A stretch of 64,000 nucleotides of DNA, taken from Dysidea avara (lineage: Eukaryota; Porifera; Demospongiae; Dictyoceratida; Dysideidae). The stretch covers positions 59,532,574-59,596,573 of the forward strand of contig NC_089272.1 in the NCBI RefSeq assembly GCF_963678975.1, given 5' to 3'. The position numbers and the translations under genes were made by a program. Under the pieces are notes generated by a model. That model saw only the letters and a list, made by a program, of their open reading frames with translations. It had not been told where the DNA came from and did no database searches. This document shows, in pieces, positions 10,760 to 48,259 of this stretch. Every line of letters starts with the position of its first letter. The stretch's first letter is position 1.

Positions 10760-11653
10760 TTAAATCCTTGTATCCTATAGTAATAGCGTCTGTATGCTTT
10801 TACTAGTTAATTTTGTTGTGTTGTATCAACATTTAAGACATTACATGCATTGTTGAATTTTCCTATAACTCAGCATGCTTGTCTTGCTTGTTTACATCGG
10901 TCAGGAACTGTAGTCCCTGGCTGCTCATGTTTCGGGGAGTACATATCATGATTATTGTGCGGTGATCATACAATAATATATGATTTTATATGTTTTTGAA
11001 ATTTTGACTGTGCCTACTAAACACATAATATTATAGTGACCACCCTTAATTCACGTCACTCAGAGTGTTAATTTAACAAGCCACTTTTAGCAGAGTTCTT
11101 GTCATTAGTGTTGTATTAGTTAAAAGTATAAGACAAATATGTATGTTGTTAACTAAAACTATCACTAAAAGCAAATCCATAATAACAAAATCAGAAAGAT
11201 TTTCTTATACAAAGCTAAAACTACAAGGTTTTCATGTTCAAAACAACGTGCAATAATGACCATACAAATCTATAAATATGAATTAAGAAGATTAAAATTA
11301 TTGAAGAAACTAGCTATGAAACTTAAATTCCTTACTATAAAACAACAATACGTTGCTCAGATCACGGCATGCATGTATATAGTATTCTACAGGTGGAACG
11401 AAATACAGAAATTCTACTGCCATTTAAAATTGTATAGCATGCATCCGAACATATACTGTAATTATATATAGTTTGTGATTTAATGGTAGTTTAGTACAAC
11501 TAATGGTGGTTTAGTTATCTATAATTAAAACTAAAGCTAATTTTAATATTAAATATGTATTATAGTTTAGCAAATCCATATTACACATATAATAGCTTTA
11601 AAAAAAACAAAAACAGATTAATAATCTAAAGCTAAAATGTATTATATAGGAAA
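10760..11653. other. Intergenic, 3' flank of the F-box gene
   Basis: AT-rich. No canonical AATAAA was seen in the first 300 bp after the stop. The single 71-codon frame at 11256 has no recognised features. Confidence 0.4.
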
Positions 11654-12234
11654 CAGTGGCGGATCTAGGATTTTTAAAAGGGTGTTTCTGAAAGTTGGCA
11701 TAGCTAAATAAGGCATCTGATGACATTTCCCCAGAAAAGTTTGAGATTTAGAAACTCTGAGATTAGATTTTAGGCTACTTTTAGTTAGCAATTACCATAA
11801 ATCCAATGCTTTAAACTGTAAATACTATAGCTAACTATAGGGCATGCATGCAAAGATGGTGACTATAAACTACAGCTTTGATTGTTCTATTAGAGTAGTT
11901 ACTTGACTGCTCTATTAAAGTATCTCGATCGTGTTTAATTTTTTTTTTTATTATTATTATTATTAGCACTTTACAGTGACCAGCACTGAAGGTCTGACAG
12001 CAACATGTGCTAATGTAGTGGGAGATGAAAAGTGAAGTGTTGCTGAGGGTTTAATAGCTATAAATGGTGTCAGTTAAGTGCAGCTGCATGCATGCTACTC
12101 AAATACAGTGGTATATAGTTGTTTGATATGACAAATTGTCAGTACAACAATGTTTATGTATTCAGACTTCCAAAATAAATTTAAAAGGGGGTTTCTGTCG
12201 AAGCCCCAGAAACCCATCTGTAGATCCGCCACTG
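11654..12234. mobile_element. Non-autonomous DNA transposon, CAGTGGCGGATC ends, 581 bp
   Basis: Begins CAGTGGCGGATCTAGG and ends AGATCCGCCACTG, flanked by the 5-bp direct repeat GGAAA (11649-11653 and 12235-12239). Shares the AAAAGGG(T/G)GTTTCTG sub-terminal word at both ends. Carries two CTCTATTA(G/A)AG-type motifs near 11886 and 11910, the second followed by TATCTCGATC. Same family as 3330-3611 and 49696-49988. Confidence 0.82.
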
Positions 12235-12827
12235 GGAAAGATATAACTATAACTAAAACCAAAAGATTTTCTAGATCAACTAAAACTACTGTAAGCAGTG
12301 AATACTGTGACAAGTGGTGAACATGTCACTGTACATAATAATCCAGTGACGTTCCCTATTAAGGAATTAAGATAGACTACTATATATAACTAAATTATTA
12401 TTGCCAAAACAAACTATGAAAACTAAAACTCCTTACTAAAACAACACTATCAGTATTAATCACATTGAACGATTTAGTATAATATAATCCTGCATGTGTA
12501 TTTTGACTAATAATTAATTTCTCCATCTTCCTTCATAAAATTTGATGCAGGCGATCATGGGCATAAAAATTTGATTTCTTACAAGAGCTTACTACCATTT
12601 GCTGATGCTGATCCAAAGATTGAGATAACTGATAGTGTAATATACTCTAATAATGCAGCCAGATGAGCCATGTGACAATGCATTGCAAAGTAGCTGTAAA
12701 GTTCTTTATGCAAACTGATGCTGTTTAAAACTTCGCTGTTTATAAACTATGCAAGTATTTCATTTACTGACGAGGTGGGCTATAGATTACATACATGCAA
12801 TCGCTATTCACTTCAGTTTGCAATACA

Positions 12828-13558
12828 CAGCGGAACCTCTCTTATCCGGGCAGTCTGGTACACACCTGAACAATTTAGTATCTGTGGACAAAGACTATTT
12901 TTTTACTGTTAATACCAACCCCACCTGATCAAATGGACTCAAACTTTACAAAAATCACTTCAACACTGCTATTAGAGGTCATAATTGTTCACAGAGAATC
13001 ATCAATGATTGGAACACCTTACCCCACGAAATTGTATCTGCACCTAATGTACTGACCTTTAAGACTAAATTAGATGTATTTTTATATGACCGCCAGTTTG
13101 ATTTTAGTTAAATGTATATGAGATTGGTTTTTATAAGACTTTGTCTTCCTTGTACCAATTAACAAATAATAATAATAATACTCTGTTCATATCTCAGAAA
13201 TGTCCGTAACTAAGAATTGCATGCTAACATGTTAAACTTAAAATACAAGTAATATTGATATTGCTATAATTATATCAGTTAGTGCAATGCATTGCTATTT
13301 AGTGTGCAGAGGGGGTAGTCACTACAGAGCATTCATGGTCACTCCCCTGGGCTGTAAAGAAGCATTTTCACCTAGCAACCAAGAGGTAGTTATTATTAGT
13401 AGAATAAACAAGTCACCAAATAGGGTAAACAGCCTTTAGGTGCTTTCATTTAAAGCCACACTTCATTAAAAACTACAACCCCACATGACTAATATGGGCT
13501 GTCCGGACAATGGAGGTGCCTGGATAATATAGAGGTCTGGATAAGAGAGGTTCCACTG
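12828..13558. mobile_element. Pogo-like non-autonomous element containing a LINE insert
   Basis: Ends CAGCGGAACCTCTCTTATCC and GGATAAGAGAGGTTCCACTG are inverted repeats with one mismatch over about 20 bp. A second AATATAGAGGTCTGGATAAG word lies inside the right end. This type of end is typical of pogo/Tigger-like MITEs. The 2-bp target duplication is not clear. The LINE fragment at 12912-13180 lies within it. Confidence 0.65.
12912..13180 (+). pseudogene. 5'-truncated LINE, C-terminal end of reverse transcriptase ORF
   Basis: The frame 12932-13111 encodes NGLKLYKNHFNTAIRG, then RIINDWNTLPHEIV, then VLTFKTKLDVFL and a stop. The pattern R-x-x-N-x-W-N-x-L-P-x-x-(I/V)-V...F-K-x-x-L-D is the conserved C terminus of CR1/L2-type non-LTR retrotransposons. 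After the stop, about 50 bp of UTR lead into an (AAT)n tail at 13163-13180, the usual 3' tail of such elements. It is a dead-on-arrival insertion. Confidence 0.8.
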
Positions 13559-14897
13559 TACATGCAAATAAGAATTATATGTAGGTACTCACTTCATGGC
13601 AGATCTAAAGGGAGACTTTGCCCCCTTACCTACTTTCTCTTGCCCTCTTTGGACTTATAGGACAATATTGATACCAAAAAAAAACAGACTGAGAAATATT
13701 CACACTGTATTGAAGTACAAAAAGCCAATGGGTAAATAGAACACTAGTACTTTACATGTATAAACACTATAAAGAAAGTGGGGCAGGTTTTTGCGTCAAG
13801 ATCAAGATAATTCTAATAGAGCATTAACTACTCTAATAGAACAGTCAATTGATAATAATTGCAACACTAATTGACTTTTAAAATCACTGAATACACTGAA
13901 CTATCGAATATATAGGTTATCAGAAAACAAGTCAACACAGCTTTACGAAGCATGTACACTTATCAAAATCACTGCCTGATATCTCAGACTCACATGTAGT
14001 GAGTAGCTAGTATATCCCTTTAGCCAGGATAACATGCTAAATAAAATGTGCGTGCATGTGGCCTGGCTTGTTGTATTTAATAACTAATGTTTAAGTAACC
14101 ACTCTATCAGAATGAATAGAAACTTTATATTGGTATCTTGGTTGCATTATTAGAGTATCATAGCTGATCATGAGTTGTTACATGATCACAATGACCCGTA
14201 CACAGTGTGTGCACGTGTGCATAATATTTTCATAATAATTATGGGTGATAAATGACCTGAGTCCAGTGAGAAACATGACTACATAATAATTATGGAGTGC
14301 CATTCATTCAGTGATCAACAAGTCAACATTAGACACTATACTCTCAATTCTCAAGCCTGCAAATCTCATTGATTTGTGACCATGCATATCAGCTGCAGAA
14401 TGCAACTTGCACGACTATATATATATATACAATAATAAAATAATAATTATTGGTGACTACTTTGTTAGAAGGTTTTCATGACATTCCATGTATTCACATC
14501 TTGTAGGGAAACCTTTTGTGTTACACTTTACAGGTTTGGACCCTCCCTCCCCATACCAAGACTGGACCATGAATAAAAAAGAAACTGTAGTTCTCCAACA
14601 GTACCAACACTCAAACGCTAATTAATTTAATGTGTATTGTTAGTTGAAAATAAGCTTTTACATTATCGAGTGCATGATGTCTTTCAGGCAAATGTTCTGT
14701 TTGAACATGGTCAGATAATCCTATCTGTTCTAGGCCATTCTTCTATCCCATTAAATTAAACTTGCATGAATGACAGTTTAATAAAATGATAATATTGCAG
14801 CACACACACAAATGATTATGTACAGACAATGAAACACATTTTTTACACAAAGAAAAAAAAAATCATGTACGTAGCTTTATAAATTATTATTATATAC
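13559..14897. other. Intergenic downstream of the adaptor-like gene, no gene
   Basis: No coding evidence. CTCTAATAGA-type words recur at 13812, 13831 and 14147. An AT-rich tract lies at 14415-14450. On the minus strand, the bases after the stop codon at 14898 are AT-rich with no perfect AATAAA nearby. Confidence 0.4.
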
Positions 14898-15744
14898 CTA
14901 GACATTTGACTCATCCAGTGTTGGATATGTCGGGGCACCAGTTGACTTTATTGACCATTCTTCAAACCCAGGTCGAGCTGACTCGCTTGCTCGTCGCTGC
15001 TTTTGCTCACCCGGTGAAGAGTTCGGCGATTGTTTCATACTTGATGACTTCATCTTTTTCATTAGAGCAACACCATTAGGTGTGGGATCTGTATATTCTT
15101 CGGAGCTCTCAGGCCTCTTTCCTTTCTTAACAACTTTGGACCGTTCATTCTTGTTTGGTGTAGGAGGTGTAGGCACCTCTGAATATTCTCTCTGCACTAC
15201 TTCTTGGGTACTATTATCTGTGAAAGTTTCTGTAAAGGTATCTGGGGGATTAATAACTGTAGTGTAGGATGGTGCTATGTATGGCTCATCTTCTACATCC
15301 TTGTGGGAATTATCAGGAACAGAAGACTGTTGCTGCTGGACTACCACTGACTGTTCATTTGCTCCCGCACTTTGTGGAGGTGTCTGTGTAGTATCAATGT
15401 CCTCTGCTGGAAGTACTTCATACAGACCCTCATTCGGATGACTGACTATGGCATCGGATACAGGAGGCTGTGTTTGTTGGAGTAACTGCTGCTGTAATGG
15501 CTGATATTGTTGTTGCTGCTGCTCCTGTTGCTGTGATGTCCGCCGCAGATTACTATACACAGAATTATTTGATATGAAAAACTGATCATCATGAGCACTG
15601 CGGAACTGTTCTGGCTGTTGTTGCTCAGGTTGTGGAGAATTTCTTGGAGAACGAGAACGCCTCTTCTTATGTTTGATGGGATTGTTCTCATATCTACTGC
15701 TGCTTCTTGATCTAATGCTGGAGTTGGTATCCTTGTGATTATGG
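14898..15744 (-). CDS. Adaptor-like gene exon 5 (cytoplasmic tail, stop)
   Basis: Acceptor TTTTCTATTGTAG, phase 2. Encodes residues 88-368. It contains Q-rich runs, basic KHKKRRSRSPR, six of the seven YxxL/YxxV/YxxP motifs and the C-terminal ESNV. The open frame extends 50 nt further upstream to 15794, but that part is intronic if the splice is used. Confidence 0.82.
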
Positions 15745-18700
15745 CTACAATAGAAAACATTACATATATGAATAGTAGTTGTATGGATGTGCACACAGCA
15801 TGCAGTATAGTAAATATGGTACTTGAAAGCTTAGTGGGTTTGGTAAATGGGAAACATTTTGAGACACTTGGATTTTCAAACTTAAAAAAGCTTACAAATT
15901 TGTAGAGTGCACCATTTTTACCACACTACCACATTTCTTATCATGTGACAAAAGCACTTCACTAGATTTTACGCAGTATAGTGACTGGATACCATGATAA
16001 TCAAAGCACTGTTAATAGTAACAATTGTGACCTGCTGAGCAAAAATCTGACTTATTTGCACTTTACTTTATGACTTCTTTGTTGTCTAGAGGGAATGGGC
16101 TGTTAAGTTTCAGCCTTATCTAGAGAATACTTCGGAGTTACAATATAGTATAAAGGAATAGAGTAAAACAATTGATTCATACAGTGACTATACGGAAAAT
16201 GTACCATGAAACCACCAAACTTCAAAGCCAAATTCCAGGGTACATATCTTATAAACCATGGCTGGCTATGGTACATTTAAAATAAACCATGGCTGGCTAT
16301 GGTACATTTAAAATAAACCATGACTGGCTATGGTACATTTAAATGTACCACGGCCTTGATATATCTGATGAGGTAACGTCGTTTGTTTTTATAAGAATCC
16401 TGGCAGTATTCGATTGTGGGAGTTTATTATTACTCACGTGATGAAAACCATGAACCCGATTTTGCATTCTACAGCACTTATACGAAGGCGATTCGACACC
16501 CTTACCACCCTATGAGTTGACAAACGGAAGTTTAGGGTGAGAACTAGTGTCATGGTTAATTTACAATCGCGTGTCCGCGTGTTTGATTACATACAACGCC
16601 CACTTTTCGTATATCACGAGGTAACCACTCTACAGCGGATGTTTAGAAAACATTGTAAACAGTGGTTAAACGATGTAGCAACTTTGAAACACTTGTTAAA
16701 TCGCAAAATTGAGTGTTTCCGTGATATTCATAGGATTTTCCCGTATATGTTAACAAACGTAACTGCAACGTTACTTGCTGCTGACCCATAATCGAATTTT
16801 ACAAGACTCTCTATATAATAAATCCAGCGGGTTGCCTCGTATTGGCTTGGGTGATAAGTCGCCCACCACAGTAGGCTATTAGCCTACATGGTACACATAT
16901 CAGTTGTATCACGTGCCCTCGTGATTTGCCTGATATGTACACCCACACTCTCGGGCCTAACGGCCCTCGAGCTTGGGTGTACATATCAGGCAAATCACTC
17001 GGGTACATGATACAACTATTACATAAATTACAGGTGTACATAAGTCATGAGTGCAAGAGGCTAATGGAGTTCGGATTTGTCTCCTTGTGTTTGCCATGAA
17101 TAAGGAGAATTCATTAAGGTACAGTTTTTTTTGTCTACATCCATTCAAGCATGAAACTGTTCAAGCTTATAAACAGTGGACAATAATGCTCATTTTGTTT
17201 TGTAATGTAAACACATAGCTCACGTTGCTTTGTGACAGAAACAGCACAAACATATTCGTACTCTTCATGAAGAGGTGAATCAAATGATGTAAAGTTATAT
17301 CAATTTGTGTAGTGTATTGTATGTTCACACTTTTTACCAAATGTATTTTTATCTTTAAAAAACACGGTGACTAGCCAAGTTTTTGCACTCAGCGGGTCAC
17401 AAGACCATGTCACCACTGTATTAATTGTAATAAATATCATGCTCCATCTCACCTTGGAATACATCATACACTACGATAGCAGTGTATAGTAGGGACCACA
17501 AAGGAGTAGGCATGGCCCACAAAATAATATCTTCCTAAAACAGCTTCAAGTTCCCCTAACGACAATCAGGCAGTATTGGTTAGGTGAAACTAAGTCCAAA
17601 AAAGCTTTCAGATCAACCCAAAATGCTTTCAACTAGTTGCTACGGAATTTTAAAAATAATTTAACGGAATTTTGTGCTGACTGAGTAAGTAAGTTACTGA
17701 CTGATGCCTTCAGACAAGCGTAACTTGATAACAGTTAAGGCTACTGGCTTGATTTTTTCACTGTTTGACGTCGCTTCAGCCCGACAGGTGCCTTTTGGCA
17801 TACCGCAGTACGTACAATGCATTCTTCATGGACTTACCAGTGTCCTCCTTTGTGTCCCATTCTTTGCTGACAGTGAAAAGTGTCTATTTGGCGATAGTAC
17901 GTGATGGCTTCCCTTCGTAATGGAAATCGTCCGTAATAATTGTCAGTGGCTATTTTGATATCAGAGGTGCTTTTCAAACAGTTCTTGATTCATACTGCTA
18001 TGTAACGGATTGACAACGAAGCATAATGGATACTTCACTTTTCAGATGATAATTTATATAACTGGGGTGTGCGGCACCATTTCTTTCTTTTGGTATGTGT
18101 GGATTGTAGAGGTGCTTTTTGAACAGTTCTTGATTCGAAATGCTGCATAACGGGTTGAACATAGCTGACAACGAAGCGTAAAGGATACTTCACTTTTCAG
18201 ACGATAATTGGGGCGTGCACCATTTCAGATGCGGTTGCGTGGGTTCACCAGTTATAATTATTATTTCCAAAAAAATTGACAAACAAGTACACAGAAAAAT
18301 TTGGAATTTTCAACTAGAGTAGGGACTGTAACACATAGATAAAAAGTACTGAAACAAGCTGGAGTAGTGCACAATATTAATTCACATTAAAACAATAAGA
18401 AGTGTTATATCCCTACTGTGCTCAAGATACCATGATGGAAATGCACAGTAGGGATATAACACTTCTTACTGTTTTACTGTGAATTAATATCGTGCACTAC
18501 TCCAGCTTGTTTCAGTACTTTTTATCGATGTGTTATGATCCCTACTCTAGTTGAAAATTCCAAATTTTTCTGTGTACTTGTTTATTAGAAGATACATATT
18601 TGCTTATGGAAAACACCTTGCACAGGCTCTTATGTTTTCCCTTCTAGTATATACCTAACTGGTAAAAAATAGATAAACTAAATTCATTGGAAACCTCATA

Positions 18701-21085
18701 AACCTTTGGAGACAACCTAATGTTATAGCAGGGCTTCTTACTGAAACAGAAACCTTCTGAGCACTTAAATAACATACTCATAAAGGACATTGCTAGGCAA
18801 CCACCAGATTGATTCTCACAGCCAATAACTTGATTCACATTAATGTGGTAAGATATAAAGGCCATGTTGTGCTGCTATTATACGGATTTGATAGGATTCT
18901 GTTTTGACAAAGACCACCACTCACCCAGATGAAATGGATCCTCTCCTTGAAAATCTGTATTCTATAGGAGAAGAAATACTTAATGGCATGAACAATTATC
19001 TATATTTAGACTACTTACCGATCTTCTTTATTCTTGTGTTGAAATGGAGCGCAACAAATAACAGGCTAATTCCCAACAACACTGTTATGATAAAATAGAT
19101 AACAAGCAACACCCATACAACAGCAGATGTTGATTCTTCCTTGTTATCAGCAGCAAGTGCTATAAATCAAAAAATAACATGAAACATACTTAGTAAAGAT
19201 AAAACAAATAGTTCATATATATTTATAGAGGCTCCACAGTTCTTGATACATGTAAAACCTATCATAATAACCAGATGTATAGAAGTTGCCACCTTTCTAA
19301 AAACACCAACTTTTAAAATCCGCAAGTAAGAAGCGTACACACTGTGTAATGTACTGACTGTTAAAAGAATGGGTAATTTATTTTGCACGATAATTCTAGG
19401 ATACCAGTTTCATATAAAGAAGTAAACCTTTACAGGGTGTTTGGGTCTGTACATATGTCCTATACAAACTGTATGTGCGAATGCATCAGCAACAGCACAC
19501 ACATGCAAAGCAATGGAATCAAATAACCACTTTCAATCATTTGCTGCTTAATTAATTACCATGGCAAGGCAATGGGCAAGAAAAAACTCGCCCAAGACAT
19601 GAAACCCACTAAGTCAACTACTTGCTTGGGCTGGCACAAAATGACCTCACCAAATTGACATGTAATTACTACCACCAGCAGTACTAAAAACAATACAGAT
19701 GGGATAATTCAATGAATTAATTTAAGCACAACACAAGTTAGTCAATAGCAGATGGGCTGAATGGCTTATCACCAATTACCACATCTGTGTGATGACCAAA
19801 GGGTCATACAGTGAATGCTAAAAAGGTTGACCATAACTGAATTCATTGATATGATCCCATAACAATCACAGGATAAATAGTCAACTTTGTGGCCACCACA
19901 TAACCAAGGCTCCTTTGTAGTACATAACTGATGTGCAAATACAGAAAAATGATATCATTATTGGCAAATGGCAACAAATATTTGGTTAATATTATATAAA
20001 TTAGTATTTGTTGAATAACAACTAAGATATGTAGATGGTTGGAACTAAATAGGCAATACTGGTTATTATGGAAACTAAAGATATGTGTGTAAAATGGTGG
20101 TGTTAGCCACAGCCAGCAGATAAATGATTTCATTCAAGTGTCCACAAAACCTATGCATTCTGAATGGTAAAAATCACACCACTTGACTTACTTGACAGGA
20201 TGACCCTATCGTAAAACATACATTAATTCTCTTGAGTTTTAAACTGCTAATAATGGTAAATGGTCAATTAGTTACAGAAGCAACACTATTCCATGGTAAC
20301 ATGTTTCTAAGCCATTGACCACTAACATAACCACCCAACAACAATATCCAAGATAGACAAGCCCCTTGGGAACAAATATCTGGTCCACCAGTGTACTTAA
20401 CGAAACCTCACACTACAACCACAAAACACAAAGCATTTAATAGGTTAGGTCACGAGGCATCTACAATACAACCTTAGTGACAAGGAAAGGCTGAGGCTCC
20501 ACCTTTGTGTGTGGTGTTAAATAACACTTATTAACACACAGTTGCCAAGCGATTTAATACGCCTACCACCGAAACTAACAAGGATTGGCTTCACAAATGT
20601 GTTTCTATAAAGCACTTTGCATAGCTTGCCGGTCACAAGAGAACAAAAAAACGCATAGGCGCAAACAGCAATACTGGTTGCCCTGATTTTTTCACACCTT
20701 TAGACGCCTTAGTTACACCCTCCCTACCCTGGCTACACCATTAGTTCTCACCTGACGATATCAAACAGCACAGGAACAAATAACTCCAGTAATGTGACAT
20801 GTTTAATCTACAAGTAACAAAATATACACATAAAAACATGCCGCTGTCATCTAAGTGTCACAAACAATGAACTCCTAAATGCCCATACACTTGAGGGCTA
20901 TTTGAAACGCTAGCAGTTTTAATAGCTAAGTTTAGCTTGTAAAGCTGTAGCGACAACGTTACAAAACAGTAAACTACTTAACGTGAAACTTTACGACCAG
21001 CGCAAACAAGTTGAGATAATCATAGGACTATTAACAGGATAGCCACCTGTTTCACTAACCTTAAAACTCTTAAACTAGCCGCCAT
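14898..21085 (-). CDS. Single-pass membrane adaptor-like protein (five exons)
   Basis: Assembled by me from GT-AG sites and phase. Exons are 21085-21060, 20807-20752, 19159-19019, 18961-18925 and 15744-14898: 1107 nt, 368 residues. Phases 2, 1, 1 and 2 close without gaps. Residues 12-30 are a signal peptide (MSHYWSYLFLCCLISSALA, A-L-A before the likely cut). The ectodomain is then only about 10 residues (ADNKEESTS). The membrane span is residues 40-67 (VVWVLLVIYFIITVLLGISLLFVAL), and the tail begins NTRIKK. The tail is rich in Arg/Ser, then Gln, and has tyrosine motifs Y150SNL, Y167QPL, Y195EVL, Y242IAP, Y274SEV, Y304TDP and Y360PTL, Pro-rich PTPPTP, and a C-terminal ESNV (class I PDZ-ligand pattern). 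The architecture recalls DAP12/FcR-gamma-like or LAT/PAG-like adaptors. No family was recognised. An extra phase 1-1 exon in intron 2 cannot be excluded. Confidence 0.78.
16251..16343. repeat. 31-bp tandem repeat, three units
   Basis: ATAAACCATGGCTGGCTATG plus GTACATTTAAA repeated three times with one change, in the last intron of the adaptor-like gene. It is followed by an inverted TTTAAATGTACCA. Confidence 0.85.
16552..16791 (+). CDS. Unassigned small ORF in an intron, opposite strand
   Basis: Possible 79-residue protein (MVNLQSRVRVFDYIQ...TLLAADP). It lies wholly inside the last intron of the minus-strand adaptor-like gene. The ATG has G at -3 and G at +4. The protein is basic, with two spaced cysteines (KHCKQW and IECFRDI), predicted helical character and no signal peptide or membrane span. 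CG dinucleotides are commoner here (CGCGTGTCCGCG) than in surrounding intron, hinting at a CpG-containing promoter or coding segment. I recognise no family. It could be a small single-exon gene, a 5' exon of a longer transcript or a chance frame in a conserved non-coding element. Upstream bases 16480-16551 show no TATA box. Confidence 0.35.
   Translation: MVNLQSRVRVFDYIQRPLFVYHEVTTLQRMFRKHCKQWLNDVATLKHLLNRKIECFRDIHRIFPYMLTNVTATLLAADP
16903..17016. repeat. Inverted repeat, 43-bp arms
   Basis: Arms 16903-16945 and 16974-17016 (starting GTTGTATCACGTGCCCTCG and its complement) differ at only a few bases. The loop is GC-rich with CGGGCCTAACGGCCCTCG. Probably a small foldback transposon. It lies just after the small ORF. 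Confidence 0.8.
17640..18583 (-). repeat. Composite repeat copy 2: full palindrome plus body with internal duplication
   Basis: Read on the minus strand, the palindromic module (18583-18281) precedes the body (18255-17640), the same order as at 5937-6625. Within the body a segment of about 120-150 bp (GAGGTGCTTTT...CACTTTTCAGA) is duplicated in tandem (about 17965-18110 and 18111-18235). The insertion lies in the last intron of the adaptor-like gene. No coding capacity is preserved. Confidence 0.72.
18281..18583. repeat. 303-bp near-perfect palindrome
   Basis: From AAACAAGTACACAGAAA to TTTCTGTGTACTTGTTT the two halves are reverse complements with scattered mismatches, with a loop of only about 25 nt near 18432. 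A shortened relative (5937-6080) lacks much of the middle. If transcribed as part of the adaptor-like intron it would form a hairpin of about 140 bp. Confidence 0.85.
18925..18961 (-). CDS. Adaptor-like gene exon 4 (37-nt micro-exon)
   Basis: Acceptor TTTCTTCTCCTATAG, donor GG|GTGAGT. Encodes the juxtamembrane EYRFSRRGSISSG, residues 75-87 including both split codons. Length 37 nt fits exactly the phase 1 to phase 2 change between exons 3 and 5. A second AG 7 nt in would break the frame. Confidence 0.72.
19019..19159 (-). CDS. Adaptor-like gene exon 3 (ectodomain stub and membrane span)
   Basis: Acceptor TTTTTGATTTATAG, donor G|GTAAGT. Phase 1 to 1. Encodes LAADNKEESTS, then the 25-residue hydrophobic helix, then HFNTRIKKI. 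The basic residues after the helix predict a cytoplasmic C terminus. Confidence 0.82.
19160..20751. other. Intron 2 of the adaptor-like gene
   Basis: 1.6 kb with no exon-like frame of phase 1-1 that I could find on the minus strand and no recognised domain, which supports the very short ectodomain. Confidence 0.5.
20752..20807 (-). CDS. Adaptor-like gene exon 2 (signal peptide)
   Basis: Acceptor TTGTTACTTGTAG, donor CAG|GTGAGA, 56 nt, phase 2 to 1. Encodes LNMSHYWSYLFLCCLISS. An internal ATG (residue 12) would itself start a compact signal peptide, so translation may begin here rather than in exon 1. Confidence 0.75.
21060..21085 (-). CDS. Adaptor-like gene exon 1 (start codon)
   Basis: ATGGCGGCT start (A/G at -3, G at +4), encoding MAASLRVL plus two bases, then donor AAG|GTTAGT. 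It is the weakest exon: the protein could instead start at the methionine in exon 2. Confidence 0.55.
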
Positions 21086-21443
21086 CCACTACAACTCGGC
21101 TACCCGAGTGATCCAAGACAGTACACAAGCCACCAGTAGTTGAATGATCTAAAAAGGACCTCGCGTGAAATCCCGAAGCCTTTTAAAGTCCAATTTCAAA
21201 CCTAACAGCTGACACAACTACTTGTCGAAGCAGCCACTCCTCACTGAAAATATTCAAATCTACTTCCGTTGATGATGAAATTGTTTGAATATTTGTAAAT
21301 CACATCGATTTAGAAATATCTGCGGCTTTCAAACAATTTAGGGTAACTCTGCGGTTTAAGTACTTGAGATATCAAAGCGTTCCTATTACACGTGTGTCTC
21401 ACAGGGTGAAAGGTTGTAGCGCGCAAAAACATAAGAATACGAC
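21086..21443. promoter_or_regulatory. Shared head-to-head promoter region
   Basis: The 358 bp between the start codons of the adaptor-like gene (-) and TAF7 (+). There is no TATA box at a plausible distance on either side. ACTTCCGT at 21262-21269 matches an ETS-type site, common in divergent housekeeping promoters. Transcription starts cannot be placed from sequence. Confidence 0.6.

Positions 21444-48259
<26,816 letters not shown>

Noticed and set aside
15446..15796. 116-codon minus-strand frame overlapping the adaptor-like tail
   Set aside because: It is in another frame of exon 5, which has the recognisable motifs and fitting splice phase.
7445..16343. CRISPR-like arrays
   Set aside because: The tandem tracts (7445-7538, 16251-16343 and others) have no unique spacers, and the DNA is eukaryotic.
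18644..18865. Minus-strand frame with a CAG acceptor, considered as an adaptor-like exon
   Set aside because: From a phase 1 join it hits a stop before any good donor. The 37-nt exon at 18925-18961 closes the phases exactly.
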